Origin: Corbicula japonica
Taxonomy: Eukaryota; Mollusca; Bivalvia; Venerida; Cyrenidae
Assembly: GCA_038501625.1 (NCBI GenBank)
Contig: JAZAYU010000019.1
Coordinates: forward strand, 5,458,324 to 5,522,323
Direction: 5' to 3'
Length of the DNA stretch: 64,000 nucleotides
Shown here piece after piece: positions 59,201-63,070 of this stretch (position 1 is its first letter; the number at the start of each line of letters is the position of its first letter). Below the pieces are notes generated by a model. The model ran no database searches. It saw nothing but the letters and a program-made list of their open reading frames with translations, and had not been told where the DNA came from. A program made the translations under genes and the position numbers.

Positions 59201-60917
59201 ACATAAGCGATAATGGTGTAAGTGACCCGGATGTTGAAAATGACAGCTTGTTAATTTGACAGTTAATTACGAGTTTTATGGCACTTTGAGAACCTGTAAG
59301 AGGTGATAATTGGATTAAGATGACTGTCTTTGATCAGAGCCGACTGGGAGAAATTAATAATGCGATGGACCTTTTGTGTGATTTGTTTGCTGACTCGATT
59401 GAAGGAAGACTCCCACAGATGATGTCAGCTAGTAAAATAATAACAGAAAGGTGAGTATTGATTTATACGAGAAAATATGACAAAATAATCACCCAAAAGT
59501 AGCTTTAATAATAAAAGCCTTAAAATTCCACCAAAATACCAAAATACTTTCAAAAAATAATGACAGACTGAATTTCCATTTGTGAATTATGATGCTAAAA
59601 TAAAACCAATGAATTCTGATTTGTGTCCGATTGTCAGGCCTCCAATATATTTACAACTGGTATTTTTTTTGTATTGTAGAACACAAGACCTCTGTTGGTG
59701 ATGCAAGTTCCAGCAACAGATGAAGACTGCTAGACAAGCTTCAGTGGGAAAAAGTGGGGTTGATGTCCGAAGTGCCAAGGCAAATTTACATTTTCTGCCA
59801 CAGGAATGCCTTGCCATATTTATTATTATCATTTTTATAGAATAAAATAGATTAAATAATCAGTATTGTTGTTTTATTATATGTATGGGTGTATAAGAGA
59901 AAAAAAGAGCTATTTGGTAAAAACCTGACCGACCGCCTTGGTCACTTCTCCCTGTTTCTGAAAAACTTCTCCCTAATATTCCAGGAGGGAGAAGTGACTT
60001 CTCCCTAAAATTTTAAAATTTACTCCTAGCTTAATCCCTGGATAAACACCATATTTATTAAGTAAAGGGTTCAAATCTGACTCTCTATATCTGTACACAT
60101 ATATCATACTGGGTTAGCAGAACCTCACTGAGCTAGATCATGTAACATTGATCTTCAACACTTGACTCCATGGATACTACAAATTTCGATTTCAGTTAGA
60201 TTTTGGCTTGCAACCGAAACTTCAAACAAGATGAGTGGTGACTGATATTTACGTTGAGAAGTAACGCGGGAAGTATAATTGACAGAAAGCTGTTCATAGT
60301 TAATAACACCTTCATGTTGCTTTACTTTAAGCCACACCTTTTGTTATCGTTTCAACATCTGCAATGGGAACCTACAGCGACAGAAATTTGATTGACAGCA
60401 CAATCAATTTGGAAGTAAAATACAGCGTCTTTTGATTGGAGCGGCAGTTCTAACAGTCGTTGCATGACAAAAAATGTGAAGTGTTGAAGTGCAACAGGTG
60501 TTTACAGAGGTTGCTCGCTGGGTCATTATCTAATTGAAATCAAAATTTGTAGTAGGTCTTTTATCGAATGGGCAAACAGAGAAGATTCATGCCATATGAT
60601 CTGGAACTAGATTGTTTGCTTCTTGGTAAGAAATAACTTAATTACTCTAAAAGCCAACTTTCTAAATCCATGTTAACTGTGTGATAAATTACCAGTCAAC
60701 ATGTGATTTTCATGATCTTAAATTAAAACTAAACAACGGGCTTAATTTCCTATGGAAAACACTCTCAGTAATTTCCAAGGGGAATCACACAGTAAATATG
60801 ATTTAAACAAGACTAATTTATAATAAAACTTGCCATCTGTTTCCTCTCTGATGACGACTGTGTCTCCCACAACCAAGGGGAGTGTATGACTGCCTTTACC
60901 ATTGAAGTGGTAGATGA
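23009..60917 (-). CDS. DOCK1: DOCK-A family Rac GEF gene, 5' half (exons listed separately)
   Basis: The 24 exon positions on the minus strand join in one frame into about 900 residues that follow DOCK1/2/5 order. These are an SH3 domain, a helical linker ([24 protein letters not shown]), the C2-like DHR1 lipid-binding domain starting near [10 protein letters not shown], and the armadillo-like region to the last exon at 23009. DOCK proteins bind ELMO through the SH3 and linker, bind phosphoinositides through DHR1, and activate Rac through DHR2. DHR2, about half the protein, is absent here. Sequence such as [14 protein letters not shown] and CREVLLPMM fits DOCK-A better than DOCK3/4. The initiator exon is not found. 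All introns are GT-AG except one GC-AG. Introns are packed with MITEs. Confidence 0.93.
23637..23816 (-). CDS. DOCK1: DOCK exon 23
   Basis: 180 bp, phase 1 in and 2 out. Reads [18 protein letters not shown], then [20 protein letters not shown], matching the DOCK-A armadillo-like region. Donor GTATGA, acceptor GCAG. Confidence 0.92.
23917..23975. repeat. truncated TTAA MITE end
   Basis: Only the first 60 bases of the double-hairpin MITE (AACCCTTTCCTCCATAAATA onward) remain, followed by a poly-T/poly-G run at 24012-24042. Confidence 0.6.
24237..24374 (-). CDS. DOCK1: DOCK exon 22
   Basis: 138 bp. Reads [14 protein letters not shown], then [20 protein letters not shown], a highly conserved DOCK helix pair. 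GTAAGT donor and TTTGCAG acceptor. A short piece of the exon start ('agtatgggcatcaacttgct') recurs at 24439-24459 as an intronic duplication. Confidence 0.94.
24480..24700. mobile_element. degenerate TTAA MITE
   Basis: Core GTGTAGATCCAGATCAGTCT with the opposite arm GGCTGATCTGGATCTACACA. An internal 'gtgtagatcca' is repeated in tandem. Confidence 0.6.
24764..24945. mobile_element. 182-bp TA-flanked MITE
   Basis: Inverted ends CCGTCATTGTTCGAATATAA and CTGTCATTGTTTGAATATAA (reverse complement) extend to AAGCCGCAC and are flanked by TA on both sides. Mariner-type size and target site. No coding. Confidence 0.75.
25318..25415 (-). CDS. DOCK1: DOCK exon 21
   Basis: 98 bp, phase 0 in and 2 out. 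Reads [20 protein letters not shown], then [12 protein letters not shown]. Equivalent to the VFIIGLIADRKF segment of DOCK-A. GTAAGA donor, ACAG acceptor. Confidence 0.94.
25435..25735. repeat. ~32-bp minisatellite
   Basis: About nine copies of a unit containing TCATTAATATTCATGAGGTA + CTACTGTGGAA, starting 20 bases upstream of DOCK exon 21's acceptor. The ATTAATATTCAT core is partly palindromic. Confidence 0.85.
26552..26775. mobile_element. TTAA double-hairpin MITE
   Basis: Complete copy with TTAA at both ends and CCTTTTCTCC/GGAAAGG termini. Immediately upstream (26330-26545) lies a second, worn copy, and parts of others occur at 25105-25220 and 26040-26310. Confidence 0.8.
26951..27107. mobile_element. 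hAT-like MITE, CAGGGA termini
   Basis: Ends CAGGGAATGGCTTAAAGG and, in reverse complement, CAGGGATCGGCTTAGG, about 157 bp. It is the intact relative of the copy at 47541-51211, which carries a large insertion. Confidence 0.65.
27172..27261 (-). CDS. DOCK1: DOCK exon 20
   Basis: 90 bp, phase 0-0. Reads [20 protein letters not shown], then [10 protein letters not shown]. It follows either of the two alternative exons at 29966 and 30866, joining after EEIVK as in other DOCK proteins. Confidence 0.95.
27445..27690. mobile_element. TTAA MITE, worn copy
   Basis: Core arms AGTTTAAATCCAGATCAGCT and GGCTGATCTGGATCTACACT. The termini have changed (TAAACCCATTTCTCC / GGAGTAAAGGCTTAA). Confidence 0.7.
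27882..27983. mobile_element. mariner-type MITE, 102 bp
   Basis: TA-flanked (880-881 and 984-985 past 27000). The ends CAGGGTGTTTCATAATATG and TATTATGAAACACCCTG are inverted repeats. CAGGGTG..CA is the usual start of mariner termini. No coding. Confidence 0.85.
28217..28452. mobile_element. TTAA double-hairpin MITE
   Basis: Complete, TTAACCCTTTCCTTG to CAGGAAAGGGTTAA, with both internal hairpins intact (GCGACCAGTGTAGATCC... and GAACAGTTTAGATCC...). Confidence 0.88.
28660..28860. mobile_element. palindromic MITE, GGTGAACTGTTTTGG family
   Basis: Imperfect palindrome from 'gcaagaaaaagtatcttgca' to 'ctctcatgcaagatacc', centred on GCGGGAACTCGGCGGAGCC. Relatives are at 31355-31460, 33970-34105 and 57590-57760. 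Confidence 0.7.
28918..29158. mobile_element. TTAA MITE, right end mutated
   Basis: Left end TTAACCCTTTCCTCC; the right end reads GGAGGATAGGGTGCAA. Both internal hairpins are recognisable. Confidence 0.8.
29966..30078 (-). CDS. DOCK1: DOCK exon 19b (alternative, downstream version)
   Basis: 113 bp (phase 1 in, 0 out). Reads [19 protein letters not shown], then [14 protein letters not shown]. Acceptor GTGCAG, donor GTAGAT. It is homologous to exon 19a (30866-30972), sharing [10 protein letters not shown] and VDGEEIVK, and is two codons longer. Both take the same flanking phases. If both were spliced in order 19a-19b, the reading frame would hit TAG at the fourth codon of 19b, so they are probably mutually exclusive. 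Confidence 0.88.
30285..30470. mobile_element. degenerate TTAA MITE
   Basis: Only core words remain (GATCTGGATCTACTATTGAC, ATGTAGATTGTGATCAGATG). Confidence 0.5.
30610..30846. mobile_element. TTAA MITE in the intron between exon 19a and 19b
   Basis: Near-complete copy, CCTTTCCTCCATAGACACACC to TATGGAGGAAAGGGAT. It ends 20 bp from the donor of exon 19a. Confidence 0.8.
30866..30972 (-). CDS. DOCK1: DOCK exon 19a (alternative, upstream version)
   Basis: 107 bp, phase 1 in and 0 out. Reads [19 protein letters not shown], then [14 protein letters not shown]. Acceptor CAG at 30973-30975, donor GTAGAA. It is the better match to the single exon of other DOCK-A genes (VDLLGLLKW). It lies just after the DHR1 domain. 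See exon 19b. Confidence 0.93.
31089..31335. mobile_element. ~247-bp MITE with 30-bp inverted ends
   Basis: Ends GGGGCGTGTCACGGGAAAAG and CTTTTCCCGTGGCATGCCCC, extending to GGTACCTTCGG. Flanked by ATAT on both sides, perhaps a 4-bp duplication. A second copy is at about 51385-51640 in the opposite orientation, and broken pieces lie at 46444-46555 and 47020-47110. Confidence 0.8.
31355..31460. mobile_element. GGTGAACTGTTTTGG-family MITE, partial
   Basis: Shares 'aactgttttggcagagcctc' and 'acagatttttccatcttcac' with 28660-28860. Confidence 0.55.
31527..31768. mobile_element. TTAA double-hairpin MITE
   Basis: Complete copy, 242 bp, TTAACCCTTTCCTTG to CAGGAAAGGGTTAA. Very close in sequence to 28217-28452 and 53286-53527, so among the younger copies. 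Confidence 0.88.
31820..32196. mobile_element. two worn TTAA MITEs
   Basis: A short broken copy at 31820-31945 and a fuller one at 31965-32196 (GGATTTACTCCACATATACA to GGGGTTAAG). Confidence 0.6.
32252..32483 (-). CDS. DOCK1: DOCK exon 18
   Basis: 232 bp, phase 0 in and 1 out. Reads [19 protein letters not shown], then [19 protein letters not shown]. It is the end of DHR1 and the linker after it; the DLPST and STLVCSTKLTQN matches are strong in DOCK-A. The central part ([20 protein letters not shown]) is Ser/Gly-rich and probably a loop. It splices to exon 19a or 19b through the same G of a Val codon. Confidence 0.94.
32515..32757. mobile_element. TTAA MITE
   Basis: TTAACCCTTTACTCCATATA at the left; the right end is decayed (ATTAAAGTGTTTA). 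Lies 31 bp upstream of exon 18's acceptor. Confidence 0.75.
33094..33197 (-). CDS. DOCK1: DOCK exon 17
   Basis: 104 bp. Reads [20 protein letters not shown], then [14 protein letters not shown]. This is the C2-like DHR1 domain. The motif F-A-x-A-F-V-K-L and the HDLxxYK end are conserved in DOCK proteins. Phase 1 in, 0 out. Confidence 0.95.
33247..33487. mobile_element. TTAA double-hairpin MITE
   Basis: Complete, TTAACCCTTTACTCT to GGAGGAAAGGGTTAA, 241 bp. Confidence 0.85.
34184..34319. mobile_element. palindromic MITE, CAGTCTCAAATC family
   Basis: 136-bp palindrome with outer arms AAGGTTATAAAACTGAGCAT and inner arms as at 22909. A more complete family member than the 22909 copy. It lies 85 bp downstream of exon 16's donor. 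Confidence 0.85.
34404..34479 (-). CDS. DOCK1: DOCK exon 16
   Basis: 76 bp, phase 0 in and 1 out. Reads [20 protein letters not shown], then KSRNE, the DHR1 strand that matches LRFTFRHRSSQ in DOCK1. GTAAGT donor, TTTTTTAG acceptor. Confidence 0.92.
35200..36115 (+). repeat. (GTT/GGT)n G+T-only satellite
   Basis: About 0.9 kb with almost only G and T on the plus strand, made of GTTGTTGGTGGTG-type words. It gives long Val/Leu/Gly open frames in all three plus frames; these are composition artefacts. The strand is C-poor and could adopt unusual structure. Confidence 0.95.
36140..36218 (+). repeat. (ATGGT)n microsatellite
   Basis: About 15 tandem ATGGT pentamers after the G/T satellite. Confidence 0.95.
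38214..38318 (-). CDS. DOCK1: DOCK exon 15
   Basis: 105 bp, phase 0-0. Reads [20 protein letters not shown], then [15 protein letters not shown]. This DHR1 segment matches the 'EYKSVIYYQVKQPRWFETVK' region of DOCK1. Its first ~65 bp plus the acceptor are repeated twice just upstream (38319-38461). Confidence 0.93.
38319..38461 (-). repeat. two extra 70-bp copies of the exon 15 acceptor region
   Basis: 70-bp units start at 38319 and 38389, each with a CAG acceptor followed by a copy of the first part of exon 15 (reading [18 protein letters not shown] in the nearer copy). Since 70 is not a multiple of 3, use of an outer acceptor would shift the frame. Confidence 0.85.
39489..39613 (-). CDS. 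DOCK1: DOCK exon 14 (start of DHR1)
   Basis: 125 bp, phase 1 in and 0 out. Reads [20 protein letters not shown], then [20 protein letters not shown]. The [10 protein letters not shown] motif marks the beginning of the DHR1/C2 domain, which binds membrane phosphoinositide. Donor GTAAAA. Confidence 0.95.
39614..40565. other. intron, no exon seen
   Basis: AT-rich. A short palindromic word pair 'agatctaacaaaatgttagatct' lies at 39650-39672. Nothing else. Confidence 0.4.
40566..40807. mobile_element. TTAA MITE
   Basis: TTAACCCTTTCCTCCATTTA on the left, GGAGGCAAGGGTAAA on the right. A second, very worn copy follows to about 41090. Confidence 0.82.
41104..41323. repeat. 18-bp minisatellite beside DOCK exon 13
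   Basis: 12-13 copies of TTGAGTGGGTGTATTATA. The array ends 18 bp from the exon 13 boundary, just downstream of its donor in the transcript. Long six-residue-repeat open frames here are artefacts of the 18-bp period. Confidence 0.95.
41341..41422 (-). CDS. DOCK1: DOCK exon 13
   Basis: 82 bp, phase 0 in and 1 out. Reads [20 protein letters not shown], then FPDVILPG, leading into [10 protein letters not shown] of exon 14. The match to IRKEFPHLV..GFPEIIMPG is clear. Donor GTACGA. Confidence 0.94.
41677..41797 (-). CDS. DOCK1: DOCK exon 12
   Basis: 121 bp, phase 2 in and 0 out. Reads [20 protein letters not shown], then [20 protein letters not shown]. The NHxGQGLWVTLKLLxGD motif is a DOCK hallmark before DHR1. 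Donor GTAGGC. Confidence 0.95.
42020..42104 (-). CDS. DOCK1: DOCK exon 11
   Basis: 85 bp, phase 1 in and 2 out. Reads [20 protein letters not shown], then QEEFIPFLQ. Corresponds to VMDVTDII..FIPFQ. Donor GTAAGT. Confidence 0.92.
42175..42300. mobile_element. palindromic MITE, CAGTCTCAAATC family, diverged
   Basis: Arms GAGACCAGTCTCAAATCTCA and TGAGATTTGAGTCTGATCTC with outer 'ttttatgatcttgg'. The central part is partly deleted. It is 70 bp from the exon 11 acceptor. Confidence 0.7.
42373..42606. mobile_element. TTAA MITE, left end decayed
   Basis: Both hairpins are present (AACCAGTGTATATCCAGATC; GAACAGTGTAGATCCTGGAC). The right end GAAGTAAAGGGTTAA is kept and the left end lost. Confidence 0.75.
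42655..42726 (-). CDS. DOCK1: DOCK exon 10
   Basis: 72 bp, phase 1-1. Reads [20 protein letters not shown], then FGAAG. The GLRRPFGxA motif is invariant in DOCK-A. Donor GTAATC. Confidence 0.93.
42762..42969. mobile_element. TTAA MITE with internal deletion
   Basis: TTAACCCTTTTCTCC to GGAGGAAAGAGTTAA, 208 bp. The right hairpin has lost most of its loop arm. Confidence 0.8.
43368..43431 (-). CDS. DOCK1: DOCK exon 9
   Basis: 64 bp, phase 0 in and 1 out. Reads [20 protein letters not shown], then CG. Matches DLGSKDLKREKISFVCQIVRVG. Acceptor TTTGTAG, donor GTAAGT. Confidence 0.92.
43568..43809. mobile_element. TTAA double-hairpin MITE (reverse orientation)
   Basis: Complete copy. It begins with the 'cacctttattgctagggcga' end and finishes with the 'cacacacgtaaaaatgcgta' end, opposite to 31527-31768. 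Confidence 0.88.
44060..44301. mobile_element. TTAA double-hairpin MITE (reverse orientation)
   Basis: Left TTTAGCCCTTTCCTCC (target site mutated), right GGAGGAAAGGGTTAA. It ends 31 bp from the exon 8 donor. Confidence 0.85.
44332..44413 (-). CDS. DOCK1: DOCK exon 8
   Basis: 82 bp, phase 2 in and 0 out. Reads [20 protein letters not shown], then SIRVVFT. Equivalent to SENYLVRWSSSG..NLRAVFT of DOCK1. GTATGT donor. Confidence 0.94.
44508..44790. repeat. ~42-bp minisatellite
   Basis: About six copies of CATCAGATAAACACTGATAT + TCAGAGCTATAAAACATATT in the DOCK intron upstream of exon 8. Confidence 0.85.
44906..45864. mobile_element. hAT-like DNA transposon, 959 bp
   Basis: Inverted ends CAGGGATTCTAAAAT / ATTTTAGAATCCCTG. 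A perfect 8-bp duplication CTGTACAC lies at 44898-44905 and 45865-45872. No transposase frame survives; the interior has a C/A-rich stretch at 44965-45050. A non-autonomous hAT. Confidence 0.88.
46088..46236 (-). CDS. DOCK1: DOCK exon 7
   Basis: 149 bp, phase 0 in and 2 out. Reads [20 protein letters not shown], then [20 protein letters not shown]. It matches the LFVNLKNVVCKIGEDAEVLMSLYD region. GTAAGT donor, CTTACAG-type acceptor GCAG. Confidence 0.92.
46263..47520. other. intron with broken MITE pieces
   Basis: Holds a truncated TTAA MITE (46263-46410), its likely right remnant at 47450-47520 (GTATATATGGTGTAAAGGGT), and two ends of the GGTACCTTCGG-type MITE (46444-46555; 47020-47110). The ends of the latter flank a unique stretch rich in 'tttcactcgtgaaa' palindromes (46860-46990). 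This suggests insertions that split one another. Confidence 0.55.
47651..51137. mobile_element. 3.5-kb element with CAGGGACGGACAAATCC ends
   Basis: Left CAGGGACGGACAAATCC; right, in reverse complement, CAGGGACCGACAAATTCC. Both are followed by 'ttgcc..g' / 'tgcccagtgggcaa' words. A pearl-like element is nested inside. No transposase frame is seen; hAT-like ends. The 8-bp duplication is not clean. Confidence 0.65.
48030..50285 (+). mobile_element. pearl/Helentron-like element with TGACCTTGACCT core
   Basis: The 5' end has ATGCCCCCGC and the 3' end GCGGGGGCAT, inverted, beside a GCCATTTCATGGC hairpin. There are two tandem cores: about eight ~145-bp units (48345-49490) each with GTGACCTTGACCTTGGACC, then three ~171-bp units (49655-50180) with GGAGGAGTTGCGTTCAC, then a GGAC/GACGGACGG microsatellite (50187-50240). 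No coding. Confidence 0.85.
51385..51640. mobile_element. GGTACCTTCGG-type MITE, inverted copy
   Basis: Starts GGCACGCTACGGGAACAGGT and ends GAAGGTACATTCTCTCATTG. Interior matches 31089-31335 in reverse orientation ('ttgttgttactgtattta', 'gttgacgtc'). Confidence 0.75.
51760..51985. mobile_element. degenerate TTAA MITE
   Basis: Both hairpin cores remain (GTGTAGATCCAGATCTGATG; ATATAGATCCTGATCTGACA). The ends are lost. Confidence 0.6.
52012..52047 (-). CDS. DOCK1: DOCK exon 6 (36-nt microexon)
   Basis: Encodes [12 protein letters not shown], phase 0-0, between AG acceptor and GTAAGT donor. It corresponds to the short EEKSQKQ-type linker that leads into the 'ATPSLALFVNLKNV' strand in DOCK1. Being in phase and 12 codons long, it could be skipped without a frame change. 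Confidence 0.75.
52432..52519 (-). CDS. DOCK1: DOCK exon 5
   Basis: 88 bp, phase 2 in and 0 out. Reads [20 protein letters not shown], then ASVIRIYRE. Matches [35 protein letters not shown] donor. Confidence 0.95.
52748..52986. mobile_element. TTAA MITE
   Basis: TTAACCCTTTCCTCCATAGA to CAAGGAAAGGGTAAA. Reverse-type orientation (cytosine-rich CACCTTTATTG-type end first). Confidence 0.84.
53286..53527. mobile_element. TTAA double-hairpin MITE, best-preserved copy
   Basis: 242 bp. Hairpin 1 stem GACCAGTGTAGATCCAGATC..GATCAGGATCTGCACTGGTC; hairpin 2 stem GAACAGTTTAGATCCAGATC..GATCTGGATCTAAACTGTTC. A 30-base spacer TTTTGGTCAGAAATAACCTA.. lies between them and terminal arms CCCTTTCCTG/CAGGAATGGG enclose both. 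Drawn as single strand it gives a three-way junction. Confidence 0.9.
53744..53889 (-). CDS. DOCK1: DOCK exon 4
   Basis: 146 bp, phase 0 in and 2 out. Begins with five Asp codons ([20 protein letters not shown]) and ends [17 protein letters not shown]. This is the helical region after SH3 that contacts ELMO in DOCK-A proteins (inferred from the family). GTAAGT donor, TTACAG acceptor. Confidence 0.95.
54238..54381 (-). repeat. partial duplicate of DOCK exon 3 and adjoining intron
   Basis: 54333-54381 copies the 3' end of exon 3 (reads [15 protein letters not shown], with Trp to Ser) followed by GTGAGC, a good donor. The intron words 'atcaatagaagt' and 'gcttatcagct' also recur at 54391-54450. 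No acceptor is visible ahead of it, so it is unlikely to be a working exon. Confidence 0.7.
54486..54633. mobile_element. palindromic MITE, CAGTCTCAAATC family, at exon 3 donor
   Basis: 148 bp with arms GGGCCAAAGATCATAAAACT and inner CTGGAGACCAGACTCAAATC. Its end begins within the donor sequence of exon 3 (GTCAGGGCC), only four bases from the exon. Confidence 0.88.
54638..54734 (-). CDS. DOCK1: DOCK exon 3
   Basis: 97 bp, phase 2 in and 0 out. Reads [20 protein letters not shown], then [12 protein letters not shown]. Matches ETVIPGDLPLIQEVTTTLREW..W of DOCK1. The donor is the weak GTCAGG created where a MITE inserted; a duplicated copy 300 bp away retains GTGAGC. Confidence 0.92.
55051..57205 (+). 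mobile_element. pearl/Helentron-like element with ~167-bp tandem core (copy 2)
   Basis: Same family as 7815-9792: same start, same GAGCACTTCGTGCTC hairpin and CTAA end, about twelve core units. The 3' unique parts of the two copies (9560-9792 and 56975-57205) differ at only a few per cent of sites by eye. The ACGG stretch is shorter. Confidence 0.88.
57273..57369 (-). CDS. DOCK1: DOCK exon 2 (SH3, second half)
   Basis: 97 bp, phase 1 in and 2 out. Reads [20 protein letters not shown], then [12 protein letters not shown]. The SH3 signature is clear: WY..GY, KGIFPxNYIHL. Acceptor TTTCAG, donor GTCAGT. Confidence 0.95.
57590..57760. mobile_element. palindromic MITE, GGTGAACTGTTTTGG family
   Basis: Arms 'gtgaggtgaagatggaaaaa'/'tatcattaccgaaagtctca' and GAACAAGGCTCTGCCGAGTTC at the centre, with TTTTGCGGGAAC / GTTCCCGCCAAAA. 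The best copy of this family. Confidence 0.72.
58232..58480. mobile_element. ~250-bp inverted-repeat element
   Basis: Ends GGCCAATGTTATAAAACTCA and AACTCAAGTTTTATAACCTCG with inner 'ctcaaaactcaattt'/'aattgagttttgagca'. The outer ends resemble those of the 34184 and 54486 palindromes, so it is probably a related family. Confidence 0.6.
58788..59163. mobile_element. 376-bp foldback (near-perfect palindrome)
   Basis: Arms of about 185 bp run from TTTTATTGG (58788) to CCAATAAAA (59163), centred on ATATAATTGAATATCAATTATAT near 58975. A few differences only, including an extra ~11 bases in the left arm and a short insert in the right. Would form one long hairpin. No coding. Confidence 0.9.
59320..59701 (+). 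CDS. possible two-exon small protein (50 aa), antisense in DOCK intron
   Basis: ATG at 59320 opens [40 protein letters not shown] and then splits at AG|GTGAGT (59450/59451). A polypyrimidine tract and TTGTAG acceptor (59679) lead to TQDLCW and TGA at 59699-59701. An AATAAA lies at 59841-59846. The parts together look like a gene: amphipathic coding-like sequence, a consensus donor, an acceptor in matching phase and a poly(A) signal. There may also be an upstream exon. No family recognised; it could be a chance frame. Confidence 0.4.
60834..60917 (-). CDS. DOCK1: DOCK exon 1 of window (SH3, first half; GC donor)
   Basis: 84 bp, phase 1 in and 1 out. Reads [20 protein letters not shown], then VIREETD, matching the N-terminal SH3 (ALYNYDARG..LQIGDTVHILE). 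The donor is GC: ACAGATG|GCAAGT. Only this donor keeps frame into [10 protein letters not shown] of exon 2; the nearest GT is out of frame. The preceding exon with the start Met was not found before the window end. Confidence 0.92.
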
Positions 60918-62055
60918 CTGAAAAATATTATTTGTTCAATACTGTTAGACGAATTTTTCACAAGGACAATTACATTTGCAAAGGACATAAACACTTGATA
61001 AAGATGAGGTTCACTGTTCAGTGTTCTGTTTTTAAAACAGAAGGCAGAGCTTTTTCAGCTACTCTCACGGGGCCGATAATGGGCCCCATTCCCAATGCCA
61101 AATAGGGACCATTTTTCCCAATTTCAAGAAAAAAATTCCCAATTTCAAGAAAAATATTCCCATTTCAACAGAAATAAGTTATTTTGCCTATAAAATAGAA
61201 ACAAACAAGAGAATCTATGTAATCTAGGGACTTTTCAAATTACAAAATTAGTTTGTTTACTTTTGATCAGTGATCTGTTAAACCTACATTTCTTGAATCC
61301 ATGTATGCAACCTGTTTAAAACCACTGTATACCGTGAAAAAAACTTCCCAATTTGAGCAGGGGCCTTTTTCCCAAATACCCCTGAAAAAGCCCTGGAAGG
61401 AGCTTTCATTATCAAATTCTTGAAAAAAGGGGAAGAAAATTCAGGACTCAAAACAAACAAAACAGCAGCTGGTCCACTCAAGAAGTTGGGTCTTATGGTC
61501 AATATTGCAGTGTATTTACAGACGGTCGTTATATTTAAAGGCGCCATTACATTACTCCCATCCTGTATACGTACAAAACGGTTAACAGGTAATGGCTTGG
61601 TCTGCGTTTCAGATATCTTCTGTGCTTTTGATCTGTTTATGTCAGAAAATGGCAGCGTCCCCTTCCCCTACAATTGGGAAATTTTTGCGTCGTAAAATCT
61701 TGAAATTGGGAAAAAATCGGTCGCAAAATCAGCCAAATTGGGATTTTTTCTTAATTCATGTAAATAAACACTACAGGCTTTATTCAGCTTCACCAAGCAT
61801 CATAAGGTCTGGTTCCTTAACAGGAAACCCTTAAGTGATGTAACTGTTATGCCAGAACTAAGTTACAGCCTATCCAATGACTGCCTGTCTATGGAAAAAT
61901 AACTTCCATTGGCAGGAAAAGTTTCTTTAAAGTTGCAATTAATGTGAAATAAATCTGATGAATCTGCATTTGAAATTATAATGGAAGGAGTGGGGGCTGG
62001 ATTTAGTGTCAGGTTGAGGCAATGTGTCTTTGTGCTACAGCTAGCTCAAGGATAG
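60918..62055. other. DOCK upstream intron with 'cccaatttcaag' repeats
   Basis: Contains direct words CCCAATTTCAAG (61117-61160) and, inverted, 'tcttgaaattgggaaa' (61697-61715). The words 'ccaattgggaa' and 'aattgggaag' recur at about 61670 and 63578. It is likely an old DNA transposon, but no termini were resolved. Confidence 0.4.
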
Positions 62056-62063
62056 CTTCTAAG

Positions 62064-63062
62064 CAGGGTTGGGCGGTAAATACCACCCCCGGTATTTACC
62101 ACCCTGGAAAATACTCCCCAAAGTGGCAAATACTGGAAAATACTGGCAAATACTACTCAGATGAGTTTTTTTGCCTTAAAATACTGCAGAAATCTTAACT
62201 TAGTTGACTGTTATTAATGTATAATCATAATAATAATTAAAGTACTCATATATTTTAATTAAATTTCATATCAGGTTATCACTTTAAGCACTTTAAAGTA
62301 AAAATAATTCTTACAGAATTGTCTTTTTTTACTCTAAGAACCAAAAATACAGCAGGTAAGAAATTAATGCTGATCCACCTGTGCACCTGGCCATTGACAC
62401 AAGCAAGGCCATAATGTCTAGTCTATTAAAACAACATTACAGGGGGCTGTAACAGCCAGGGGCAACAAAGGCAACAGTAAAGTGTCATAAATAACCTATA
62501 CAATTTGTCTAGGTGCAAGTAAGTGGTTGTGTATTGGTGTGACTGCAGAAAGCTGCCAAACTGGTGTTCCGTTACAGGTATCTTAGGGGGAAAGAAGAGA
62601 CTGACTGGTAGACAGAGGCTTCTTTGTATCTAAACCTCATTTGTTATTGTATTCATGTATATTTATTGTAAGTTGTGTACATTACTTGTTTATAATTAAA
62701 ATTAACCCTCTAAAATGCTGACTGCATTATTGTTAATAACTGAAATTTGAATTTGTCCATATGCTGACTTTAAGGGATACATTGTATTGTATAAATTCCA
62801 TGGGTGGCCAATTCAAATGACCACTTGTTCAGTACTTAAATTTTTATTTATTATGGATAAAGTGATAAAAGTGTTAAACTTAAGTATAAATATAATGGCA
62901 ATTAATGGGTAAACTTGAAATTATCTATATAAATGCTGATAATAGATAATATTGTATAAATTCCAGCCTGGTAAATTGAATTGACCAGTATTTGCCAGTA
63001 TTTGCCGGTAAATACCGCCGGCATGGACAATACTCATATTTGCCGGCATTTTGCCAACCCTG
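62064..63062. mobile_element. hAT DNA transposon, 999 bp, with perfect 8-bp TSD
   Basis: Ends CAGGGTTGGGCGGTAAATAC and, in reverse complement, CAGGGTTGGCAAAATGCCGG. The target duplication CTTCTAAG is perfect at 62056-62063 and 63063-63070. Subterminal TGGCAAATACTGG-type repeats occur at both ends. No transposase frame; non-autonomous. Confidence 0.93.
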
Positions 63063-63070
63063 CTTCTAAG

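Noticed and set aside
61284..61834. Gene in the overlapping frames near 61.3-61.8 kb
   Set aside because: Frames on both strands overlap, share repeat words with 63.5 kb, and show no splice or domain support.
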